In this document: piece after piece, positions 1-6,441 of the stretch
How the letters are laid out: every line of letters starts with the position of its first letter
Numbering within the stretch: position 1 is the first letter of the stretch
NCBI GenBank assembly: GCA_002393725.1
Contig: DGTJ01000096.1
Span: 78,614 to 90,896 of the forward strand
Origin: Prevotella sp. UBA4339
GTDB lineage: Bacteria > Bacteroidota > Bacteroidia > Bacteroidales > Bacteroidaceae
Reading direction: 5' to 3'
Length of the DNA stretch: 12,283 nt
Notes under the pieces: generated by a model
The model's database searches: none
Told to the model about the DNA's origin: nothing
What the model saw: the letters and a program-made list of their open reading frames with translations, nothing else
Program-made: the position numbers and the translations under genes

Positions 1-2
1 CA

Positions 3-68
3 ATCGATCGTTTGAGCCGAGTGATTGCGGCATCTTTACTGGCAACTTGCCAAAAAGGTGCGTATTAG
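3..68 (+). other. possible 3' end of an unidentified gene
   Basis: Frame 3 is open from the window edge to a TAG at 66-68 and gives about 21 residues ending ...LLATCQKGAY, with a helix-like composition. A second frame (2-94) is also open, so the choice is weak. I do not recognise the product. It may be the tail of an upstream gene or simply non-coding sequence. Confidence 0.15.
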
Positions 69-101
69 GCTACGTCCTTCTATCGAAATAATATGCTGAT
101 T

Positions 102-134
102 TTTCTTATGTATCGAATTATTTTACTACCTTTG
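102..134 (+). promoter_or_regulatory. Bacteroidetes-type promoter upstream of the KilA-N remnant
   Basis: TACCTTTG at 127-134 matches the Bacteroidetes -7 element TAnnTTTG exactly. TTTC at 102-105, 21 bp upstream, is one base off the -33 TTTG. The start codon follows at 165. It may also drive the kinase gene at 543, since no other promoter is evident between them. Confidence 0.6.
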
Positions 135-164
135 CACACATAATTCATAACAGATAGATTACTT

Positions 165-532
165 ATGGCAAAGATTAATGTCCAGAATACAGAGATAACC
201 GTCGTATCACACAATGACGATGACTATATTTCGCTGACCGATATGGCTCGTAGTCAGTTGCAAGAGCACATTATTTTCCGTTGGCTCAGTCTGAAAAGCA
301 CGATTGAGTACCTTGGAGAATGGGAAATGCTCTACAACCCCAATTTTAATTGTACCGAATTCGGTACATTTAGAAATATGGCGGGCAGCAATAACTTTGT
401 TCTGTCAGTAAAAACATGGATAGAAAAGACTAGGGCTTTCCGCAAGGAGAAAGACTTGTGAAACTCAATCAGATTGCCATTCAGCAGATGCAGGTGTTGG
501 AAGGAAATAACAACCGAAATCTGCTAAAGTAG
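165..532 (+). pseudogene. KilA-N domain protein, internally deleted and frameshifted
   Basis: KilA-N is a DNA-binding domain of phage and mobile-element proteins; Bacteroidetes also carry chromosomal copies. Residues 16-90 show its hallmarks: YISLTDMAR, a WLSLKSTIEYLGEWE segment, NPNFN..EFGTFRNMAGSNNFVLS and WIEKTRAF. The normal continuation (a GRYGGTFAHKDIAFEFASWIS block and a long C-terminal region) is absent. The first frame stops at 459-461. One frame over, codons from 443 read QGERLVKLNQIAIQQM and end at TAG 530-532; this is, from memory of the family, the usual extreme C-terminus. The gene therefore looks like an intact N-terminus joined out of frame to its own C-terminal tail, with the middle lost. 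It sits 10 bp before the kinase gene. A function of the 98-residue peptide cannot be excluded, but the DNA-binding domain is incomplete. Identification is firm; the deletion model rests on the recognised tail. Confidence 0.8.
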
Positions 533-542
533 AAAACAAAAC

Positions 543-1721
543 ATGGTATGCAATGAACAGGCATCTGGGTTTGTCAAACCAGATGACATCCTAAAGACAG
601 GGCAATTTACGGACTTTTCAATTTTGCCCAGCAGAGGATATAATCTGCTGGTACGAGCAAAGCGTCATGGACGGTGGTGGATGCTGAAAGGATTGAAGGA
701 GCCCTATCGGAATGATACTGTCTATCAGGTTCTGCTACAAAAGGAGTATGAGATAACCAGCCAGTTGCAGTACCCGATGGTGGTTTCCGTCTTCTCCGTT
801 GAAGAGGTTGAGGGATTTGGGCCATGTATCGTGATGGAGTGGATAGAAGGCCAGACTCTGAAAGAATGGCTGGCACAGGGAAAGCACTCGCGAAAACAGC
901 GTCGTCATGTGGCAGACATGCTTATGGAAGCCTTGGCCTATGTTCAAAGCCGACAGACACAGCACCGCGACTTGAAACCCTCGAATATCATGCTCACCCA
1001 CGATGGCCAGCATCTGAAACTCATAGACTTCGGACTGTCAGACACCGACAGCCATACCATTCTGAAAGCGCCTGCAGGCACAGAGGGCTATATGGCGCCA
1101 GAGGGGGCATCGGATATATACTCACTGGGCTGCATTCTGCGTGAAATGGAATTGGGATGGTTGTCGCACTGGGTGGTGCGCCGATGCCTTGCTCCTCTCC
1201 ATCGCCGCTATAAGGATGTAGCATCTATACAGCGAGACCTGCACCGCTGTTGGCGTTGGCCCAAGCGGATTCTGTTTATTATCAGTATATCCGTTTTGGT
1301 GATGCTGTACGGTCTTTGGAGCCATTCCTATAATCAGCAAGGATTGCAATCACTCAGTGACTCTCTGGAGGTCTACAAGAAAGAAAGCACTGAAAAAATG
1401 GTAGATGAGCAAGCCAAAACCGATACATTGCAGACCCAGTTGAATACGTTAAGCCAACAACGAGAGTATGAACAAGCAGTCCTCCAGCAGAAACAAGGTC
1501 GCATCATGGCCGCAAAAAAGCAGATAGACAGACAAGTACAGGCATACGGTATTGAGCAGATGTTTGACACCGTCAGTTGCAGACGCAATGTCACAATTCC
1601 AGTCATCAGGATTGCCGATGAACTCCTGAGAGATGCCAAGGATGACGAAGTGAAAGAGTATATTCTGGAGCGCTATCGCAAGCCTTGGCTGAAGCGACTA
1701 TCTGAACTGCCTTTCGATTAA
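543..1721 (+). CDS. membrane-anchored Hanks-type Ser/Thr protein kinase
   Basis: A compact eukaryotic-like kinase that should phosphorylate Ser/Thr on protein targets from the cytoplasmic side of the inner membrane. Visible kinase motifs: Lys49 in WMLKGLK (ATP-binding lysine), Glu68 in the C-helix, HRDLKPSN at 141-148 (catalytic loop), IDFG at 161-164 (Mg binding), GTEGYMAPE at 179-187 and SDIYSLG at 190-196. The glycine loop is poorly conserved. The C-lobe is short and ends near residue 235. A hydrophobic helix at about 241-259 (KRILFIISISVLVMLYGLW) is followed by a Gln/Lys/Glu-rich coiled coil at about 265-335 and a 50-residue tail, probably periplasmic, with two cysteines not far from each other on either side of the membrane. 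There is no PASTA domain. The gene starts 10 bp after the KilA-N remnant and ends in a 4-bp overlap with a convergent gene. Its substrate is unknown; the membrane operon from 2817 is a candidate by proximity only. Confidence 0.9.
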   Translation: MVCNEQASGFVKPDDILKTGQFTDFSILPSRGYNLLVRAKRHGRWWMLKGLKEPYRNDTVYQVLLQKEYEITSQLQYPMVVSVFSVEEVEGFGPCIVMEWIEGQTLKEWLAQGKHSRKQRRHVADMLMEALAYVQSRQTQHRDLKPSNIMLTHDGQHLKLIDFGLSDTDSHTILKAPAGTEGYMAPEGASDIYSLGCILREMELGWLSHWVVRRCLAPLHRRYKDVASIQRDLHRCWRWPKRILFIISISVLVMLYGLWSHSYNQQGLQSLSDSLEVYKKESTEKMVDEQAKTDTLQTQLNTLSQQREYEQAVLQQKQGRIMAAKKQIDRQVQAYGIEQMFDTVSCRRNVTIPVIRIADELLRDAKDDEVKEYILERYRKPWLKRLSELPFD

Positions 1722-2275
1722 CCGCAAGCACTTATCACTACCCCGTCACGCTGACCTGCCACGTATGCAGTCTCTGGAAGTCCCTGATGGACTAATCTGT
1801 CTAAATAGAGTGGCTCATGCTGTATCATCAGATGACAGCGAAAAGTGTCGCCCACGCATAGTTTCGTATTCTGGGCTTCCATGATTTCAAACCTGCTTCC
1901 GCCCAAATGTCTGATGACGATTCGCCTGTCAGGATGCCAAGTAATGACAAGCCGCTGCCCCAATCGCATACCCTCTGTCGACACTCTTTCTTCAATACGG
2001 ATGCCGCTCTGCACCTCGTCCGAACTGTCTGCATGACTACAAAAGTCATCATATCCCTTGTAGCCTACAAACCGCGCCAGCACGTCGAGCGTATGCGGCC
2101 GGGTATCTACTTTCTCATTGCTCAAGTATCCCCAGAACCGTTTCAGCGTTGTGGGCGAGAGCCGCTCGCGTGTGCGTGATAACAATAGGTGGCTCAACTC
2201 CTCGAAATCGCGTGACACGCTGAGTTGGTGCCCCGTAGTACGTTCAACCTCGTATTTCAGCTTTTCCTGCATCAT
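1718..2275 (-). CDS. Bacteroidetes HTH-like regulatory protein (conserved hypothetical)
   Basis: A 185-residue protein of a type common in Bacteroidetes, recognised by an N-terminal helical region with LSPTTLKRFWGYL (39-51) followed by TLDVLARFVGYKGYDDF (62-78). This pattern resembles a helix-turn-helix DNA-binding unit, but no characterised member is known to me. Residues about 90-185 look like a small beta-rich domain (RLVITWHPDRRIVIRHLG, then GDTFRCHLMI) of unknown role. The start is fixed by a promoter whose -7 element ends 4 bp before the ATG; a second Met follows immediately. The stop codon (TTA on the plus strand, 1718-1720) overlaps the kinase stop, so the two genes converge without spacer. 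A regulatory link with the kinase or the operon at 2817 is possible but inferred from position only. Confidence 0.75.
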   Translation of the reverse strand: MMQEKLKYEVERTTGHQLSVSRDFEELSHLLLSRTRERLSPTTLKRFWGYLSNEKVDTRPHTLDVLARFVGYKGYDDFCSHADSSDEVQSGIRIEERVSTEGMRLGQRLVITWHPDRRIVIRHLGGSRFEIMEAQNTKLCVGDTFRCHLMIQHEPLYLDRLVHQGLPETAYVAGQRDGVVISACG

Positions 2276-2279
2276 GGTG

Positions 2280-2310
2280 CAAAGTTACGAATAAACGAGA
2301 GAAATGCAAA
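2280..2310 (-). promoter_or_regulatory. consensus promoter, likely leaderless, for the 1718-2275 gene
   Basis: On the minus strand TTTG (2310-2307), exactly 19 bp, then TAACTTTG (2287-2280): a perfect Bacteroidetes -33/-7 pair. Transcription would begin within a few bases of the ATG at 2275, leaving almost no 5' UTR. The -33 element lies inside the left arm of the palindrome at 2301-2338. Confidence 0.75.
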
Positions 2311-2338
2311 AGGAAAACGCGCTTTTCTTTTGCATTTC
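2301..2338. repeat. 38-bp palindrome
   Basis: GAAATGCAAAAG (2301-2312) is the exact reverse complement of CTTTTGCATTTC (2327-2338). The stem extends by three A-T pairs plus one G-T, with a short ACGCGC loop. It is not a terminator, because no gene ends here; it overlaps the minus-strand promoter. Confidence 0.7.
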
Positions 2339-2347
2339 CGAGTGCCA

Positions 2348-2372
2348 GTAACTTCGGCGGAGCCAAAGTTAC
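2348..2372. repeat. 25-bp palindrome sharing a 15-bp direct repeat with the promoter at 2280
   Basis: GTAACTTCGGC (2348-2358) pairs with GCCAAAGTTAC (2362-2372) with one mismatch. Its right arm begins a 15-bp sequence, CAAAGTTACGAATAA at 2364-2378, identical to 2280-2294, so a second TAACTTTG lies on the minus strand 84 bp upstream of the first. It could be a second promoter or a duplicated operator. Confidence 0.6.
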
Positions 2373-2422
2373 GAATAATTATCAGTTTTTGCAAGACGAA
2401 AGGCGAAAAGGACAGAAAAGGA

Positions 2423-2454
2423 CTTGCAAAAACGCATTCTTCGGGCTAATTTTG
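2423..2454 (+). promoter_or_regulatory. candidate promoter P1 for the 2817-7743 operon
   Basis: CTTG (2423-2426), 20 bp, then TAATTTTG (2447-2454), which matches TAnnTTTG. Transcripts would start near 2461 and carry the whole structured leader, including the ATCGGCTCACA arm at 2472-2482. Confidence 0.45.
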
Positions 2455-2460
2455 CCCCCA

Positions 2461-2816
2461 AAATGTAAAATATCGGCTCACAATGATACATCTTTCAGAA
2501 AAAATGCCTATCTTTGTCCCGTGGTTTCGCAAGAATCCACGACATCGAGGAGAGCTATTAAGCTTTGACCCGCCAGAGAATCTGCAAAATTCAAAGTATA
2601 AGGGTGAGAAGTCTGAAAGCTGCTTCTCCTGCAGTAGCATATATACTGCTCACTCCCTCGTGGAGTCGGCTTACATATATACCTGCAGGTGTGAGCCGAT
2701 TTCATTCTTACTTATACGGGTATTGCAGAACCTTCTGGCTAAGGATGCGAGAAGGCTCACACTCTTTGGACAAAAATGGAATACCAATATTTTACAAACT
2801 TAAACACATAAAAAAT
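2461..2816 (+). ncRNA. long structured 5' leader or independent small RNA
   Basis: About 350 bases without a credible gene but rich in helices. Stems visible by eye: CGTGG/CCACG near 2520-2541; GGGTGA (2602-2607) with TCACTC (2650-2655), enclosing GAAG/CTTC (2608-2626) and GCAGTA/TACTGC (2631-2649) as a three-way junction; ACTCC/GGAGT (2652-2666); TCGGCTTACA (2666-2675) with TGTGAGCCGA (2690-2699); CCTTCT/AGAAGG (2731-2755). The TGTGAGCC strand can instead pair with ATCGGCTCACA (2472-2482) or GGCTCACAC (2754-2762). Such exclusive pairings resemble a switching leader. I could not match it to a known riboswitch, 6S, tmRNA or SRP RNA. An 84-codon open extension of the downstream frame runs through it but does not look like protein. 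Confidence 0.4.
2509..2516 (+). promoter_or_regulatory. candidate promoter P2 (-7 element) for the 2817-7743 operon
   Basis: TATCTTTG matches the TAnnTTTG -7 element. No clear TTTG is present 19-21 bp upstream, so it is weaker than P1 on the -33 side. Transcripts would begin near 2523, just at a CGTGG...CCACG hairpin (about 2520-2541). Confidence 0.45.
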
Positions 2817-3695
2817 ATGGGACTATTTGACAAATTAAAAGAACAGGCTTTGAATAGTGTTAATGAATTGACCGGGAAGGTTAACAACATGCAAGATCCT
2901 CAACAAGAAATGGCGCCACCGCCAGCACCGCAACCGCTAGCGACACCTGCTCCACAGTCGCAGGCCACGCCGTCTTCTGCGCCACAATCCTTACAAGGAG
3001 GAAGTTCCGATGGTATCTATGGTAACTATATGGAACATCTGATAGACATGGCATTGGCAGATGGCGAGCTGACAGAGAAAGAGAAGCAAGTTCTCTTCAA
3101 AAAAGCTGAAGCCAATGGTATTGATTTGGACGAATTTGAAATGGTGCTTGACGCTCGCCTTTACGAGAAGCAGAAATCGATGAAGGCATCTCAACCAGTG
3201 GCCACTGGTGCAGCTCCGAAATCTGAGAAATATGGAGATGTAAGAAAGTGTCCTGGTTGTGGAGCTATCGTTGAGTCATATACGACTCGTTGTCCTGAAT
3301 GTGGGCATGAGTTTAATAATATAGGAAACGTATCAAGTTTCAATTTACTCTCATCTAAATTAGAAGCATTGGAAAACAAAAAGACTGGAGGCGTTTTTCT
3401 AGGTGCATTCAAGGATCTTTCAATTAATAAGCAGAAAGTTTCTTTAATTAATGGTTTCCCTGTACCCACAACAAAAGAGGATATATTGGAATTTGTATCA
3501 ATGGCCACCCCATTGGCAAAACCCGCAACTAAATTTATGCTCTTATCGGGTCTCGATTCTGAAGAGTATGACATTGCAAAAGCGTGGAAAGCAAAATGTG
3601 AACAGGTAATAATGAAAGCCCGTTTTTCCATGAAAGAAGACAAAGCAACTCTTGCTGAAATAGAAAGCTATGCGCAAGAACTTAAAATAAAATGA
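2817..3695 (+). CDS. TerB-like / zinc-ribbon membrane-stress protein
   Basis: A 292-residue protein. The start chosen is the ATG at 2817 (MGLFDKLKEQ), because this short amphipathic opening is mirrored in the next gene (MGLFGRGK). The frame is open 84 codons further upstream, but that part looks non-coding. Order: amphipathic N-terminus; Pro/Ala/Gln-rich linker (about 33-62); an acidic helical TerB-like segment at about 70-115 (HLIDMALADGELTEKEKQVL); a zinc ribbon with Cys145, Cys148, Cys159 and Cys162 (CPGC...CPEC); and a helical C-terminal domain of about 120 residues that I do not recognise. TerB-like domains and zinc ribbons are known to accompany SPFH and membrane-stress proteins, where they probably bind metal or partner proteins. 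Its stop overlaps the SPFH start as ATGA, which suggests translational coupling and joint action. Confidence 0.75.
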   Translation: MGLFDKLKEQALNSVNELTGKVNNMQDPQQEMAPPPAPQPLATPAPQSQATPSSAPQSLQGGSSDGIYGNYMEHLIDMALADGELTEKEKQVLFKKAEANGIDLDEFEMVLDARLYEKQKSMKASQPVATGAAPKSEKYGDVRKCPGCGAIVESYTTRCPECGHEFNNIGNVSSFNLLSSKLEALENKKTGGVFLGAFKDLSINKQKVSLINGFPVPTTKEDILEFVSMATPLAKPATKFMLLSGLDSEEYDIAKAWKAKCEQVIMKARFSMKEDKATLAEIESYAQELKIK

Positions 3696-5053
3696 CGATG
3701 GGACTATTTGGTAGAGGAAAAGGCGGTGGGCTGATGAATGTCATCCGCTGCGACGAAGAAGAATATATGGTGTGGAAGTGGCGGCCAGAAGAACAGGACG
3801 CCAATTCAACGACGCGTGAGAATAGTATCAGATATGGTAGCAGCCTTAGGGTAAAGGATGGTGAAGTCGCAGTGTTTGTCTACAGACAAAAAGACGGCAC
3901 AATGCAAGATTTCATTGAGGGACCATACGACGATACTATTAAGACGGCAAACTTTCCTGTATTAAGCAGTATTGTGGGTTTGGCCTTTGGGGGAGAGTCG
4001 CCTTTCCAGGCTGAGATTTACTTCATCAATCTGGCTGGCAACAACCAGTTGCGCTTTGCTGTACCATACTTTGATGTGTTTGACCCGCGACTGCCAGACC
4101 ATGGTGTTCCGATGGCTGTCAGAGGGACGATGACCTTTAACATCACGGATTATAAGGGCTTCATCAAACTCAATAGGCTCATAAATTTTGACCATGAGCA
4201 ATTCAAAAAGCAAATCAAGGATGCTGTAACCAAATATGTTAAAGGAGTTGTTACCAATATTCCTCAGGAAATGGGTATACCTGCAGTTCAGATGGAACGC
4301 CAGTTGCTGGTGATTAATGATAGGATTTCGAACTATCTGAAACCCAGAATGGAAGGCGATTTTGGCGTTAACATGAAGGCACTTGATATTGGTGCGATGG
4401 AAATAGACAAGGAAAGTCCATATTATGAGGAACTTCGACAGCTCACCGCTGGCAACACTGCAAGGACTATGAATGCCCAAACGGATGTTAATATCCAAAA
4501 TATGCAGGATACACAACGCATTAATGCTGAGAATGTGGCTGAAACGATGCGTATTCAGCGCGAGGAAGCTCAGCGTGCCCAGCGTCTTCAGACGGAGACA
4601 AACTTCATGGGTGCTCACTCGCTTGACCAACAGACAGAGGTGCTCAAGACGGGTGCCAAAAGCCTTGGCCAAATGGGCTCTGTGGATTTAGGAGGAGGCC
4701 AAGCAGGAGGGATGAATCCTGCTGGAATGATGACAGGCATGATGATGGGTGGTGCCATGGGACAGCAAATGGCTGGCATGATGCACAGTATGGGGCAGCA
4801 AATGCAGGGTGCCATGAAGACGCCTCCACCAATCCCCAACGTACAATACCATATATCGGTAAATGGTTCACAGTTAGGACCGTTCAACATGCAGCAACTG
4901 CAACAAATGGCTCAAAACGGGCAGTTGACACCACAGACATACGTATGGAAACAAGGAATGGCAAACTGGGACTTTGTCTGCAATGTGCCTGAACTGGCCT
5001 CGCTTTTTGCAGCACCAGGAACACCACCTCCTCCACCTCCTCCAACATTGTAG
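3692..5053 (+). CDS. SPFH-domain (flotillin-like, YdjI-type) protein with C-terminal GYF_2 domain
   Basis: A 453-residue protein of the SPFH class that bacterial genome annotation often labels 'virion core protein-like' and that includes Bacillus YdjI, a membrane-associated scaffold. The N-terminal block about 15-160 (VIRCDEEEYMVWKW, SSLRVKDGEVAVFVY, PFQAEIYFINL, VRGTMTFNI) is the SPFH core; about 165-250 is helical (QFKKQIKDAVTKYV); about 255-315 is a Gln/Glu-rich helix typical of oligomerisation; about 335-375 is Gly/Met/Gln-rich low-complexity sequence. Residues 385-439 form a GYF_2 (DUF4339) domain (ISVNGSQLGPFNMQQLQ, WKQGMANWDFV), followed by a Pro-rich tail that could itself be a GYF ligand. 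Two starts are possible: ATG 3692, in a 4-bp overlap with the previous gene, or ATG 3698 (MGLFGRG). The protein probably assembles on the inner membrane; its client is unknown. Confidence 0.85.
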   Translation: MTMGLFGRGKGGGLMNVIRCDEEEYMVWKWRPEEQDANSTTRENSIRYGSSLRVKDGEVAVFVYRQKDGTMQDFIEGPYDDTIKTANFPVLSSIVGLAFGGESPFQAEIYFINLAGNNQLRFAVPYFDVFDPRLPDHGVPMAVRGTMTFNITDYKGFIKLNRLINFDHEQFKKQIKDAVTKYVKGVVTNIPQEMGIPAVQMERQLLVINDRISNYLKPRMEGDFGVNMKALDIGAMEIDKESPYYEELRQLTAGNTARTMNAQTDVNIQNMQDTQRINAENVAETMRIQREEAQRAQRLQTETNFMGAHSLDQQTEVLKTGAKSLGQMGSVDLGGGQAGGMNPAGMMTGMMMGGAMGQQMAGMMHSMGQQMQGAMKTPPPIPNVQYHISVNGSQLGPFNMQQLQQMAQNGQLTPQTYVWKQGMANWDFVCNVPELASLFAAPGTPPPPPPPTL

Positions 5054-5074
5054 AACTATAAAATAATTATTGCT

Positions 5075-5422
5075 ATGGACGATCAAAGTTGTTTTTATAT
5101 TGACAGACTTGTCGATTTCGGTCTGGGAATGGGTATTGCCAACCAGATGGTGGGCATCATGAACCAGTATATGCGCACGATGGATATACCAGGCTCCATC
5201 CAGCAGATGCAACAACCTGTACCTGCTATCTTCTATGTAGCTATTGATGGAAAGCAGGTGGGACCGCTGAATGATAGCGAGATGGCAGCACTGATTGCTC
5301 AAAAGAAAGTGAATAAGGACACGCTGGCCTGGATGCCTAGAATGTTAGGTTGGAAACCAATTGAGCAAGTGCCAGCCATCCTAAAATTAGTTGCGTTAAC
5401 CCCACCACCGCTGAGCGTATGA
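5075..5422 (+). CDS. small GYF_2 (DUF4339) domain protein
   Basis: A 115-residue protein whose residues about 52-105 (FYVAIDGKQVGPLNDSEMAALI, then LAWMPRMLGWKPIEQVPAI) form a GYF_2 domain of the same kind as the SPFH protein's C-terminus. GYF_2 domains are thought to bind peptides or partner proteins, often next to membrane proteins. The first 45 residues are Met/Gln-rich with no transmembrane segment. It starts 21 bp after the SPFH stop and its own stop overlaps the next start (ATGA), so it is firmly within the operon. It may bind the same partner as the SPFH protein or dock onto the adjacent membrane protein (inference). Confidence 0.8.
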   Translation: MDDQSCFYIDRLVDFGLGMGIANQMVGIMNQYMRTMDIPGSIQQMQQPVPAIFYVAIDGKQVGPLNDSEMAALIAQKKVNKDTLAWMPRMLGWKPIEQVPAILKLVALTPPPLSV

Positions 5423-5775
5423 AGACTTCAGTGTTTCCAACGTTGCTATTGCTGATAGTAACAGCTGCCATTGGATATTTGGCATATCATATGGCTAATT
5501 CAAATGCTGACGTGAACGATATTGTCGTGGGTATAGGTACTGCAGTATCCATCCTTCTGACATTGGGCTGTGTCATGGGTATTTCGCTTCTTGATAGCAG
5601 AATGAATGTAAACATGAAGGCATGGAGCATTTCGGCTTTTATCGTCATGATTATCGTCAATCTCTGTTTCGCTGGATTTGGAGTATCCATGCCCTACTAT
5701 GTGATAGTACTTGCACTTACGTTGGTCATCCATTTATGGGTAGTGTGGAAATTGTCGATAATTAAAAACGTATAA
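5419..5775 (+). CDS. four-helix integral membrane protein
   Basis: A 118-residue protein almost entirely hydrophobic, with helices at about 5-25, 34-57, 68-88 and 92-112 and short charged loops (MANSNADVND, LDSRMNVNMK). No family is recognised. It overlaps the preceding GYF_2 gene by 4 bp (ATGA), implying coupled translation. In this operon it is the only gene with several membrane spans and is thus a good candidate for the membrane partner that the SPFH/GYF_2 proteins gather around. The ends of helices 1 and 2 carry the Asn/Asp-rich loop, which would face one side together. Confidence 0.7.
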   Translation: MKTSVFPTLLLLIVTAAIGYLAYHMANSNADVNDIVVGIGTAVSILLTLGCVMGISLLDSRMNVNMKAWSISAFIVMIIVNLCFAGFGVSMPYYVIVLALTLVIHLWVVWKLSIIKNV

Positions 5776-5778
5776 AAA

Positions 5779-5810
5779 GGAGTGTGCCGAAAATCCTCAG
5801 AAGAGTAGGC
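5779..5810 (+). repeat. 32-bp leader repeat, copy 1
   Basis: GGAGTGTGCCGAAAATCC (5779-5796) followed by TCAGAAGAGTAGGC. It matches 6391-6422 at 30 of 32 positions and lies 19 bp before the lipoprotein start. It contains an 8-codon GTG-to-TAG frame (VCRKSSEE). Confidence 0.8.
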
Positions 5811-5829
5811 AAGAAATACATAGAGCTAA

Positions 5830-6363
5830 ATGAAAAGAATTATGTTAATGGTAATATCTGTGATGGCACTGAGTGTCGTCATAGGATGTAATACCAAAAA
5901 AGAGTCTACAAACGGTGCCGACAGTGATAGCATTCAGGTTGACTCCATGGTTCAACAAGTTGACGAAGGTATCAGTGACAGCCTGAAGGCCGAATTAGAG
6001 AGGGCAGGCATAGAAGACTTAGATGGCGCAATTGAAGCATTCTTTGAAGAAGTGTTTAATGGAAGGTATTACGAAGATGGTAATGGCTTCTATACAAAAT
6101 TCTGTACAGAAAGACTTCAGAAGAAGCTAAAAGAGGCGTATGAATATGATGGAGAAGAGGGGTATGCCACTTGGAAATTTCGCAGCGATGCTCAAGACGG
6201 TCCCAGTGACGAATACAAACTGACCAAATTCACTCCAGAAGGTAATGGGTGGTATAAGTATGAGTTTATAGATATGGGCATTCCTGGATCTCATAGAATT
6301 AAGTTCATTACATATGTCAATCCAAGAGACCAGGTAGAGTTCTATATTGATGACTTAGAATGA
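5830..6363 (+). CDS. lipoprotein, NTF2-like (DUF3828-like) fold possible
   Basis: A 177-residue protein with a lipoprotein signal peptide: hydrophobic MKRIMLMVISVMALSVVIG and lipobox Cys20 (VIGC), then an Asn/Ser/Asp-rich spacer. It should be lipidated on the outer face of the inner membrane or sorted to the outer membrane. The mature part has a helix (DLDGAIEAFFEEVFNGRYY), an aromatic-rich middle (YATWKFRSDAQDGPSDEYKL) and a strand-rich end (GWYKYEFIDMG, HRIKFITYV, VEFYIDDL). That order resembles NTF2-like DUF3828-type lipoproteins; this is a resemblance, not a firm assignment. It follows the membrane protein by 54 bp, which contains copy 1 of the leader repeat. It probably gives the operon's envelope assembly a periplasmic component. 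Confidence 0.75.
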   Translation: MKRIMLMVISVMALSVVIGCNTKKESTNGADSDSIQVDSMVQQVDEGISDSLKAELERAGIEDLDGAIEAFFEEVFNGRYYEDGNGFYTKFCTERLQKKLKEAYEYDGEEGYATWKFRSDAQDGPSDEYKLTKFTPEGNGWYKYEFIDMGIPGSHRIKFITYVNPRDQVEFYIDDLE

Positions 6364-6390
6364 CATGTTCTAACTACAATCAAGAAAATA

Positions 6391-6422
6391 GGAGTGTGCC
6401 GAAAATCCTTTGAAGAGTAGGC
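6391..6422 (+). repeat. 32-bp leader repeat, copy 2
   Basis: Same element as 5779-5810, with TTTG in place of TCAG (2 differences). It lies 19 bp before the start of the FISUMP-type gene, the same spacing as copy 1. The 8-codon GTG-to-TAG frame is kept (VCRKSFEE). Confidence 0.8.
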
Positions 6423-6441
6423 CAATAAACTACAAATTATT

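Noticed and set aside
2520..2541. tRNA T-arm-like GTGGTTTCGCAAGAATCCAC
   Set aside because: The loop does not have the TTCGAAT spacing, and no acceptor, D or anticodon arm fits around it.
2602..2760. 6S, SRP or other housekeeping RNA
   Set aside because: None of the signature sequences I know (for example the SRP GGAAG loop region) could be found; a covariance search would decide.
2565..2816. 84-codon in-frame extension upstream of the TerB-like gene
   Set aside because: Composition is not protein-like, it passes through all the leader hairpins, and MGLFDKLK at 2817 matches the start of the following gene product.
3191..3643. 150-codon open frame on the minus strand
   Set aside because: Antisense to the zinc-ribbon gene, whose cysteine motif and family features are on the plus strand.
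3962..4672. 236-codon open frame on the minus strand
   Set aside because: It lies wholly inside the SPFH gene, has no family features and no promoter; it is a shadow of the plus-strand coding pattern.
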